From: Apostichopus japonicus
Taxonomy: Eukaryota > Echinodermata > Holothuroidea > Aspidochirotida > Stichopodidae
Length of the DNA stretch: 64,000 nucleotides
Assembly: GCF_037975245.1 (NCBI RefSeq)
Contig: NC_092580.1
Coordinates: 9,897,001-9,961,000, forward strand
Direction: 5' to 3'
The notes beneath the pieces are model-generated. The model was not told where the DNA came from. It worked only from the letters and a program-made list of their open reading frames with translations, and searched no databases. How positions within the stretch are numbered: the stretch's first letter is position 1; the number at the start of each line of letters is the position of its first letter. Shown piece by piece: positions 35,701-47,700 of this stretch. Both the position numbers and the translations under genes were made by a program.

Positions 35701-38700
35701 CTTTATGATCAGTCTGGGAAAAGAACCTCCACCAGGGAGGCGACCGTCCCCTTGCCCTGGGGGGGGGGTAATAAAAACAATAATTTTTATACAGCAACAA
35801 TTTTTTTTCATGTTTTCAATTCAAGTTCACGGGGTAAAATCCCACAGGACAAGTCAAACATCTTGCTCAAGAATTTACCGAAAACACCGGTCACAGTCGC
35901 AAAATGTCAACTCGAATTTTTGCGATTTAAACCCCAATTTTCCGATTTTTTGCGTGGCTTTAATATACCCACAAAGTCTGAACTGTGATATCCGGTTGAA
36001 GCAAATGTCTGTGCTGTCCTTTACTTTCATTCGTTTTAGTCAACGCAATTTTTTAGTGTGTAGGCCTACAACATATTGTCATTCGTTATGTGTAACGCAA
36101 TTGTCATTCGTTTTAGTAACACCCCCCTATAAGTAGTAGGAATATGCCAAGAATAAGACTAAGCTTATTTTAAATCACGCATAAAAATGAAGAGAACTAA
36201 TATTTCTTAACATGAAAAACCATGTAGTTGCAACTACAAGATACCAATGCCTCTACTATGCAGTGTTCGTTGATGGACGTAAAAGCAACGAGTATGAGGA
36301 TAGGTTATGTAGGCCTATTTAGATCTACAGTTCTGTCAGTGTCACTGTTAGTATTTTAGACTCGAGTTGCTTACGATATTCTCTAAAAAACAGTTCAGGC
36401 TCATAGTGACAAACAAAAGGGCAAAATAGTTTGTTCCATGCTATATTTTAAATTCATTTCCGAAAATTATCAGTTAGAACTTCCGCGAAGCATTAAGACA
36501 CCTGCAACCACGTAAGGTCGCGTAACCCATACGAAGGATACAGTCACATATACTCCTTTTCCCCGTTCGTAGGCCTATATCAGACTAACTATTTCACGTG
36601 CGGACCTGTGTTCCATTATATTCAATATTATTATGAAGTAGTTTCAGTCAATTTATACACGTTCTTAAGTCGTAAACAGGGGCGTAGCGAGCGGGGGGTG
36701 TGGGGGGTGTCACACCCCCCCAATAATTTGGTCGCTGTCGGCAAATTTTGGGTCTGTCGGCAAAAGGAGAAAAGGTGAAGAGAGCGGAAGGGGAAGAAAG
36801 AAGGAAAGCTGAATAGAGAAAAGGAGAACGGGAGCTTCTTCCGTGCCAAATTTGACTTAAAATATGCACCAGATTGCATCTAAGGACGTTTCAAAACTAA
36901 AAATTTTCCAAAGGGGAGGGGTAGACCCCCTACCCTTAGACCCCTCCCCCATTTCAGTCACCACTTCCAGATCCGTCGGCAAATCAAATTTGACTTAAAA
37001 TATGCACCAGATTGCATCTAAGGACGTTTCAAAACTAAAAAGTTGCCAAAGGGGAGGGGCACCCCCTCCCCTTAGACCCCTCCCCCATTTCAGTCACCAC
37101 TTCCAGATCCGTCGGCAAATCAAATTCTCCACACCCCCCTAACAAAAACCCCTTCGCTACGCCCCTGGTCGTAAACACACCAAAATATGCACTAGAAATA
37201 AATTCCGAATGTCGCAGTAACCCATTCTTAGTGCGATTATCGTTATGAAAAGCTGTCATTGTTTACGTTTTCCGAGGATTCAATTCTCAGTTGACCTGAC
37301 CCCAAGTGAGAATCGGGCATGCGCACTCGTAACTCTGAACTCGCTTATTGCGCTGTTATACGACTTTACATTGGAACTGTACTGTAGTCTGATGGTCTTC
37401 CTGTCCTAAGCTGTGAGACATTGTTGCAGTACTTAGCCTGTTAGTCGTATTTCCCTTTGACATCAGACACTAGCAAAAATTGAAACCTGTTAATTGCGCT
37501 GTTGTACGACTTTACATTGGAACTGTACTGAAGTCTGATGCTCTTCCTGTCCTAAGCTGTGAGACATTGTTGCAGTACTTAGCCTGTTAGTCGTATTGTC
37601 CTTTGACATCAGACACTAGCAAAAATTGAAACCTGTTAATTGGTTGTCGTATGACTTTACATGGTCTTCCTGTCCTAAGCTGTGAGACACTGTTACAGTA
37701 TTTTAGCCTGTTGGTCGTATTGTCCTTTGACATCGGACACTAGCAAAACTTGAAACCTGTTAATTGAGCTGTTGTACGACTTTACATTGGGACTGTACTG
37801 TAGTCTGATGGTCTTCCTGTCCTTAGCTGTGAGACACTGTTACAGTTTTTAGCCTGTTGGTCCTATTGTCCTTTGACATCAGACACTAGCAAAACTTGAA
37901 ACCTGTTAATTGAGCTGTGGTACCACTTTACATTGGGACTGTAATGTAGTCTGATGGTCTTCCTGTCCTAAGTTGTGAGACATTGTTGCAGTATTTAGTC
38001 TGTTGGTCGTATTGTCCTTTGACATCAGACACTAGCACATATAGAAACCTGTTAATTGCGCTGTCCAACTACTTTACATTAAGACTGTACTGTAGTCTGA
38101 TGGTCTTCCTGTCCTTAGCTGTGAGACACTGGTACCTAGCATGTTCGTTGTTTTGTCCATTGATATTAGACACTTGCACCAGTTGAAGTCTGTTTAGTTG
38201 TGTACATTCCAATGACTTTTGATTGGTGCAGCAATGTAGACGGTTACCCATACTGCCCTGTTTTTGAACAGACATTAATTAGCATAACTGATTCAGGTCA
38301 ATATTCATACCAGAAAAAAAAGATCTAAGGAAACAGAAGAAAATAATTAAAAGCAATAACTTCAAGTATGATGAAGAAAACTTTCCATCTGACAGCAAGA
38401 ACTGAGAAAAGTTGAAGTTTTGACCCTCTCCCCCCCCCCCCCCCACAAAAAAAAGAAAAAAAAGTGGTTTCCATGTCAAAATAGCCCTGATGTAATGGGG
38501 AAATCCTTATTTTTGAACTCAGTACAGCTTGCTGACTTGGAACAGCTTCTTGTTTTGAAGGCCTCTCAATCCTGAATCTTCTTGCTTTGACAATCATGAG
38601 TGATGAAAACAATATTTAGCAATGAATCTTGTTACAGACACTACCTCCAATTTCCCGGTTTCTAGCCCCAAATCAGTTCATGGCCTTTTGTAGCTGACAT

Positions 38701-41700
38701 TTGAGCTGTCTGTCAAATTGTCTATTTATGGCTAAAGGAATGACACACACATACCAAAGGTTGCTTTGAAATTCTTAGAATTGATGCTTATACCATTCTG
38801 CCTTAAATTATGGAAAATAAGAGCCTATTGGGAGGTTGAGCGGTGAATTCAGAGTTACAGTGAATAATTTAATATGAGACTGGGTATGGTTTGTCTGCGA
38901 TTTGGTTTTTTTTTTCTTGGAATTTCGTTATTACTAGAGTTGACTTCTAGTCAATTAAACTGTTGACAGAAAAGACATCACTTCTTAGATTACATGATGA
39001 TTATGCCCAGGTACACTTAGTGTTGGTTCAAAATCAGGGTTCAAAACTATGATATTTAAGTAATAATCAATATTCCATAATTTGTTAGGCAGTTGTATTA
39101 ATAGTTTTATTGACCATACATGGGAACTGTCCCTGCTACTATGGTTGATTGATAGCATGTTTATCACCTTCAAGGAAATCATGCATGAATAAACAATGGC
39201 AACATTCATCTAATTTTATTTATGTAATCAGTCAGTGACATTCCTGGTCTCCCCCCCCCCCCTGCACTGGACGAGATACCTCATAACACACTGACCTTTG
39301 TCACCTTTCTTGAAGTATATGCACTCACATTCATACATATTCATTACCTCACTTTGTATTTATGCTCATAAATATTTATTATGATGTACATTAATTAATT
39401 AATATATCAGTATATACCCACACCCCCTATATTTCAGATTAGCTTATATGAAGAATATCCCCAGGTTTTGCTCTTGATGAGAAAATGAATGAAAAGAGCT
39501 ACCCTTAATTGTTTGCCAGAACGGATGACCAACCCTGTTCCATCTCATTTCCTGCGTGACTGAGTGACATCCTAAACGTGTATTAACAAGAAAACCTTTT
39601 CAGTCTTTCACTTAAAGGATTGGTTCAGTTGTCATACATGTTTATGTTATATGAAAGAGGACAATAAAAGAAACACAATGGTGAAAAAACTGTTCAAATA
39701 TCTTTTTCGGTTAAAGAGATATTCAAGTGTAAAGTTTCATCAGGTTGTGTAGAAACTGCTGAAATCTGACTAGCTGTGATGTCACATCCTCACATTCCTG
39801 AAAAGTCTTTGTTTTTTTTCTCTAAATATTTTGTGAGATTTCATGACTTTCAACCAAAAGATATGTCAGGAGATCTCATATTTGTCAAAGGAAGTATTTG
39901 AGATTAAACATCTGAAGAATTTTTGATGATATTATTTTAAATGTGTCAAAAGATGTAAATAATTTTTAAAGAAATATATTCACAAATGTTAAGGAAGTGA
40001 GGATGTGACATCACACCCTCACAGTAAGTCTTTCTACACCAGTCGTTTTCCAAGAAATTTTGATATCTTCAAAGTGTCATATCTCCTTAAGAGAGCATGC
40101 TATCATGGTAGTTTCTTCACTGTTCTTTTTGTCTTTTTGTGCTCTTTCATACAAAATAGACATGGCAAACACCTGAACCAATCCTTTAAGTATGGCGTGC
40201 CGTCTCTTCGATATTTATGTTGCCGTTGCAGAAACTTATGTTGCCATCGCGAAAATGTAGGTTGCCGTCAAGGAAATGTAGTTGAAAATTTCGGTGAAAA
40301 TTCTATTCCGTTGTCCAATTTCATCCTCTTTAGATTATTTTTCTGAATAGCCCTGGCAACGGTCATTAGGCCGACAACAAACTGTTGTGTTAACTCCTTT
40401 CTTTTATACCCCAGGTGGAGAAGTTCCTTTAACACTTCATTGTAGATTTGGGCAGCCATAATGTTATTCTTGATCTGGTAATCTGCTAAGTTTGATGAAA
40501 AACACAGACTAATAGAACATAGTATGTTACTTAATTAAGTTCCGTGACAGCAACCTAACTTTCTGCGACGGGAACATAAGTTTCCTCGGCAGCAACATAA
40601 ATATGTTACAAACGGGCGGCACGTACTTCAGGTTAGCTCCTGACTTCTGCATAGATAGGTGTCCCTGGTACCGTGACGTCTGTTGCCAGCCATTATAGTA
40701 GTCACAGGAGTGGAAACTGCTGCATGAAAACTATCCCTGTCAGATTAATCTGAGATGTGCTATTATTAGAGTAAGCAAACAAAGGCTTCATATTTCCTTT
40801 GTTTGTGCTCTGATTCACATCGGCTTCATGACAATTTAACACATGATACCAATAGTTCAGCCCATATAATTTGATAATTACTCTGGAAAGGAAAAACAAG
40901 CAAGCTGTTTTGTTATCTGGTACCAATTACTTGTAGCTTTGTTTGTTTTATCTACTGGAATGTGAAATAGGATCAAGTAAGTCTCTTTCATGGATGCACA
41001 CAGAAAGGATTGGGTAGTACCAAGGGCGGCGGAACCGGGGGGGGGGCACAGGGGGCACGTGCCCCCCACTTTTCCTCAGGTTAAAAATGTGCCCTTTTTC
41101 TACATAAAAATTGAGGTGTCTCAGGTTAGCAAGAGGCCAGGGAACCAGAATGAACACTCGGGAAGGGCCGTTTCCGGCCATCTGAGGGGTTTGTAAAACC
41201 AAAAATTTTCTTGTACGCTGACCGCGCCAACTGATGGTGGCGCTCCGCTCAGATAGTCGTGCATATAACTTTGCAAATCCTGGCTATGCCCCTGACTTTT
41301 AATGAATTTCTGTGGGTCAAACTCAAAGCTATTTCGAATGGAAAAAATTTGTCAAGATATTAACAAGAAATAAACTCTAATTCGGAAGATTCCTACATTA
41401 GCAACTAGCATGATTTCATCCATTTTGTCTCAAAAGAAAACTTGTTCCTTGTTTCCCAATTTGCACATTGGATATTGCAGTGAGCTAGTAAGCATATTTT
41501 CCTTGAGGGGGGGGGGCGTTGATGGAGTGATGTGTAGACACAAATAAGATAATACAATAAGAGTTATAAAGGGTATTAAATATAAGGCTGCATCAGTCCA
41601 ATCGAATTTCTGCAAAGTGCCCTTTGATGTCGGTGCCCCCCCAGATTCAAAGTGAGTCCGCCGCCCTTGGGTAGTACACTCAGCAGTATGCAATTGGGTA

Positions 41701-44700
41701 AGCCAAGGAACCACTCCCTGAGGAGACTGACTTTCAGATCATGAATGAAGTTCAGATGGCTCCAGTACTTTGCAATTAAACCCTCCTTCCTGTTCATCTT
41801 GAGGGAATAAGGAAGGCAGGATGATATCAAACTGTTGTCTTGTAATATAACTAAAATTATGGAACTGATGTAAGTCATGGAATTTAAGCTCACTTGGTAC
41901 TATCAGTGTTACCTTAGGCTTTTGTCTTAAAATACCCCACAATTGATAATTCAAAATCATGGACCTTAAATATGAATGTGAGGGACTGACGGTGAGCTGG
42001 CGGCTGTGATATGCCAATGAGGCTTCTTCCCAAGTTCCTGCTTGCAGGAAGATCTAATATACATAGATACATACACACATAAACGCATACATACACGCAT
42101 ACATACACCCAAACATACACCCATACATACAAGCATACATACATGATATACATACAATGTTAAGCCGAGATTTACCTGTGACATCGATGAATCTAGTCGG
42201 CTGTTTACTAGAGCCTACTTCTATGGTAGTTTATTTACTCTCCTCCAATTGTGACACTGCTTCATAACCCAGCCTGGATTAATTGCACTAAGCTGTAATA
42301 AACCAATCCTTTTATGGAAAACACTCCCCCCCCAATACAGAGCTAAGAAAAACCTTGCAACAGTTGGGAGATATTCTAGCACTGTCAAAGTCATGTCTGA
42401 GAGCTCCTCATTTTGTAAATCTGTGATGTCATAACGCCCTCACTCACGGAATCGGAAAGCTTTCGTCTTTCTTTTTGCTTCAGTTCGTATCATATCTTCA
42501 AGGTAGAATGCTAACAGTGTTGACACAGGAAACCAATGCCATCATTAGGTCATGTAAAGAGCTTTAATATTGAAGAGTCAGCATTGTGTAAAACGTCATT
42601 ACCATAACAGAAAATAGAGTAGTCATTGAAATAACTGTTGAAGAAGAACATAAACAAAGGTATGAAACTGAACGCATGTGTGACTCGATGATGTCAATTT
42701 TAGACTTGATCAAGTCTCCATCCAGTCTTGTATGTGAAGGAACGTTACTAAAGTTTTGATATCTCCTAAAATTATTCGGAGCTGGGAAGATGTTCACCAG
42801 AGTTTTCTTTAAGTGGTTGACTTGAGCAGTATCATTTCCACTATATTGTTTATTTTTCTTTTCTTTCTCACACCAGGGCTCTTGTGTATGGTCCCTCAGT
42901 TTGCTGCACATCCTCGCTACACTAGCCCTCCAGCAGCAGCCACTCCTACAGTAGAGACATCTGTTCACGAAACAATTGCAGAGGGAGGAAGTGATGCTAC
43001 ACAGCAAGCCGGCACTAGCCCTCCAGCAGCAGCCACTCCAACAGTAGAGACATCTGTTCACGAAACAGAGGGAGGAAGTGATGCTACACAGCAAGCCGGT
43101 ACTAGCCCTCCAGCAGCAGCCACTCCCACAGTAGAGACATCTGTTCACGAAACAGAGGGAGGAAGTGATGCTACACAGCAAGCCGGTACTAGCCCTCCAG
43201 CAGCAGCGAAGACCACAGTAGAGACATCTGTTCACGAAACAGAGGGAGGAAGTGATGCTACACAGCAAGCCGGCACTAGCCCTCCAGCAGCAGCCACTCC
43301 CACAGTAGAGACATCTGTTCACGAAACAGAGGGAGGAAGTGATGCTACACAGCAAGCCGGTACTAGCCCTCCAGCAGCAGCGAAGACCACAGTAGAGACA
43401 TCTGTTCACGAAACAGAGGGAGGAAGTGTTGCTACACAGCAAGCCGGCACAAGCCTTCCAGCAGCAGCCACTCCCACAGTAGAGACATCTGTTCACGAAA
43501 CAATTGCAGAGGGAGAAAGTGATGCTACACAGCAAGCCGGTACTAGCCCTCCAGCAGCAGCGAAGACCACAGTAGAGACATCTGTTCACGAAACAGAGGG
43601 AGGAAGTGATGCTACACAGCAAGCCGGTACTAGCCCTCCAGCAGCAGCCACTCCCACAGTAGAGATATCTGTTCACGAAACAGAGGGAGGAAGTGATGCT
43701 ACACAGCAAGCCGGTACTAGCCTTCCAGCAGCAGCCACTCCCACAGTAGAGACATCTGTTCACGAAACAGAGGGAGGAAGTGATGCTACACAGCAAGCCG
43801 GCACTAGCCCTCCAGCAGCAGCCACTCCCACAGTAGAGACATCTGTTCACGAAACAGAGGGAGGAAGTGATGCTACACAGCAAGCCGGTACTAGCCCTCC
43901 AGCAGCAGCGAAGACCACAGTAGAGACATCTGTTCACGAAACAGAGGGAGGAAGTGATGCTACACAGCAAGCCGGCACAAGCCTTCCAGCAGCAGCCACT
44001 CCCACAGTAGAGACATCTGTTCACGAAACAATTGCAGAGGGAGGAAGTGATGCTACACAGCAAGCCGGTACTAGCCCTCCAGCAGCAGCGAAGACCACAG
44101 TAGAGACATCTGTTCACGAAACAGAGGGAGGAAGTGATGCTACACAGCAAGCCGGTACTAGCCCTCCAGCAGCAGCCACTCCCACAGTAGAGACATCTGT
44201 TCACGAAACAGAGGGAGGAAGTGATGCTACACAGCAAGCCGGTACTAGCCTTCCAGCAGCAGCCACTCCCACAGTAGAGACATCTGTTCACGAAACAGAG
44301 GGAGGAAGTGATGCTACACAGCAAGCCGGTACTAGCCCTCCAGCAGCAGCCACTCCCACAGTAGAGACATCTGTTCACAAAACAACTGCAGAGGGAGGAA
44401 GTGATGCTACACAGCAAGCCGGTACTAGCCCTCCAGCAGCAGAGAAGACCACAGTAGAGACATCTGTTCACGAAACAGAGGGAGGAAGTGATGCTACACA
44501 GCAAGCCGGTACTAGCCCCCCAGCAGCAGCGAAGACCACAGTAGAGACATCTGTTCACGAAACAGAGGGAGGAAGTGATGCTACACAGCAAGCTGGTACT
44601 AGCCCTCCAGCAGCAGCAAAGACCACAGTAGAGACATCTGTTCACGAAACAATTGCAGAGGGAGGAAGTGATGCTACACAGCAAGCCGGTACTAGCCCTC

Positions 44701-47700
44701 CAGCAGCAGCCACTCCCACAGTAGAGACATCTGTTCACGAAACAATTGCAGAGGGAGGAAGTGATACTACACAGCAAGCCGGTACTAGCCCTCCAGCAGC
44801 AGCGAAGACCACAGTAGAGACATCTGTTCACGAAACAGAGGGAGGAAGTGATGCTACACAGCAAGCCGGTACTAGCCCTCCAGCAGCAGCAAAGACCACA
44901 GTAGAGACATCTGTTCACGAAACAGTTGCAGAGGGAGGAAGTGATGCGACACAGCAAGCCGGTACTAGCCCTCCAGCAGCAGCAACTTCCACAGTAGAGA
45001 CATCTGTTCACGAAACAGAGGGAGGAAGTGATGCTACACAGCAAGCCGGTACTAGCCCTCCAGCAGCAGCCACTCCCACAGTAGAGACATCTGTTCACGA
45101 AACAATTGCAGAGGGAGGAAGTGATGCTACACAGCAAGCCGGTACTAGCCTTCCAGCAGCAGCCACTCCCACAGTAGAGACATCTGTTCACGAAACAGAG
45201 AGAGGAAGTGATGCTACACAGCAAGCCGGTACTAGCCTTCCAGCAGCAGCCACTCCCACAGTAAAGACATCTGTTCACGAAACAATTGCAGAGGGAGGAA
45301 GTGATGCTACACAGCAAGCCGGTACTAGCCCTCCAGCAGCAGCCACTCCCACAGTAGAGACATCTGTTCACGAAACAGAGGGAGGAAGTGATGCTACACA
45401 GCAAGCTGGTACTAGCCTTCCAGCAGCAGCCACTCCCACAGTAGAGACATCTGTTAAGACTAAACCACCTCCATCAGTGAGTGAGGCAAGATCTAGTAGA
45501 GAGTCATCTCACACTACAGAGGTGCCCCCAAAGGTAAGTTTTCTGGCTTCCATTCCTAAAATTGTCATTTGAGATTGAAAAATATATGGAATATCGAAAT
45601 GACCACAATTAGGATGATTATCTAAAAGTACACAATGATGTAATAAAAGAATGCGGTAGTAAGGTTTACCACATTTAATGATAATGACGTAGAAAGACAT
45701 GACGATTTTATACAAGTACATGATGATATTATGGAAGGCAATGCGAAGAAATTTGGTTACTTGTTAGCTCATACCAGCATGCTGGTGTGAGCTATTGTTA
45801 CAGTGCGGCGTCTATCACCCTATCCGTCAACAATTGGTAAAACCTCTCCCACTCGCACAGTGTTTGATGGAATTTCATCAAACTTGGACACAAGGACCAT
45901 TAGGTATAGGTCCATCAGTGATTGTCCGAAATTTGGGGTCAAAGGTCACCTGTGGGCCGTAATGGGCCATTTTGTGGAAATACGCAAAATGCTTCTTCTC
46001 CTACAGATTCCATGGTACAGTGTTGAGGGTTTGTCACGATAGTACTATGGAAGTTTTACCTTCAGGGTGTTCATGAATTTGAGATCAAAGATCAACTAGG
46101 GGTCTGTTGTGGCCAGGGCCGCGGCCCTATATTTTCAAATTGCTCCTGTTCGTACAGTGTATGGCCAGTTATAATGAAACTTGGCCACAACATTCCTCGG
46201 GATTAGAGTTACGAGGGGTGTTCAGAAAATTGAGGTCAAATGTCATTTAGGGGGTCATCGGGGGTCATTCTTTGTAATATATTCAAATATCTCAATCTCC
46301 TCAAGATTTTGATGGATCATATTCAAAGTTGAACTGATGATTGTTGGATTGTGTATGTATAAGGTGATGCCTAATAATTTTTGGTCAAAAGTTAATTACA
46401 ATTAATCCCCATTGTTTAAAAAAATCTGAGCCTTCACCTTTTGCCAAAGCTTCCTTTAATTTGTCAACCAGTCTCTGCAGTGTTTGTTTACATTTGTGGT
46501 TAAGCTCTGCAGAGGCTGTTAGTGGAATTAAAGCAGGACTGGGAGTTGTTATTAACTGTTGAACTGTAAGCATGAGAGCCCAATAGCCAATCAGCACTTG
46601 CCGATTCTTAGAAGTCTTTGAGCCTGAGGTATGTAGGCAGCCAGCCAAAATTTTGGCAAGGAGTGCTTCAGGTCTGCTCAGGTAGAGGGGAGAAAGTTTA
46701 ATAGGGTAGGTCAATGGTATTGTTTGAGAGAGTGGGGAAAATAGGATTTAAAGGGGGAAAATAGGAATTATAGCCAGTGGTGTAGCCAGGATTCTGCTAA
46801 CGGAGGGAGGGGGGGGGGGTTATCCCTCATGGGCCCAAAATTGGTGGAATCTGAAAAATGGCCTGAAATTTGGTGGGCCATAAAGTTTTGTGGGCCCTAC
46901 ATTTTTAAGCTTGAAAAGGTATGAGCTTCTGCACCATTGGTGCTCTAGTGTTTGATATAAACGACAGTTTCAGCGTATATCATATCCATATGATCATATC
47001 AGACTTAATATTTGATAAGGTAGGTTGTGATATATCGTGAGCGCATATTCTAGTAAAGGTTTCATTACAATTTACTTTTGACAATTGCAATGAGTATGGA
47101 AGAAAATGATACATATATTCTTTGTTATGAGATACATATAGATAACAAAAGCAGTTTTTGGTCAAAATGGAATTATCTTGTGTACAGAGTTTCTTTCAAG
47201 GTCATTGTTGAAATGTGTGCTAATTGAAGCAAGGAATCCTGCTGGAAATAAATCTTGATCAGTCAAGCAAATGAACTATGTTAATGGGACTTGGGGTATT
47301 GAGAAGGCTTTCTGGTCACTTCGCCCAACAACCATTTCGCCCAACTGCCATTTTGCCCAACTAGCATGGTCATATCGCCCAACCAGCATGGTCAACTCGC
47401 CCGACCAGCATGGTCATTTCGCCCAACCTTGTTGGTCAGTGGCGGAGCTAGGGGTATCCGTCAGGAGGGGCGAGAATGGTCTGTAGGGGCGCTTTCGACA
47501 CTATCTAAGGGGATCGCTACCACAGGTCGGCGCGTAGCGTACCAAAATTTTTTGAGTTAAGATACTCCCTAGATCGCCGGAAATAACCCTACCCGGGCCT
47601 GGCTAATTTGCTGATAAACGAAGAATAAATGTATGTCATCGCCAAATTACACCATCAAAATGTGGCAAATGTCAAAAGATAGGTGAGAGAGCATAAAAAA

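Larger units (their letters stand above)
34758..37346 (+). mobile_element. ISL2EU-like DNA transposon remnant inserted in the 146-bp array
   Basis: Ends AAGCGAGTTCAGAGTT...AACTCTGAACTCGCTT, with further inverted similarity (TGCGCA..). Flanks are CCTGTTA-AT on the left and AT-TGCGCTGTT on the right. Neighbouring array units read CCTGTTAATTGCGCTGTT, which is the empty site, so the insertion created a 2-bp AT duplication (or none, if the terminal T/A is counted as element). AT-type 2-bp duplications and a SAP-domain accessory protein are known features of ISL2EU elements. The transposase gene is missing; other elements are nested inside. Confidence 0.75.

Noticed and set aside
42564-45404. 946-codon minus-strand ORF (Cys-rich LCSITSSLCFVNRCLYCG repeats)
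   Set aside because: It is the antisense of the mucin repeat exon. Because units are multiples of 3 bp, any frame free of stops in one unit stays open throughout. Plus-strand splice sites, signal peptide and frame-consistent downstream exons favour the plus strand.
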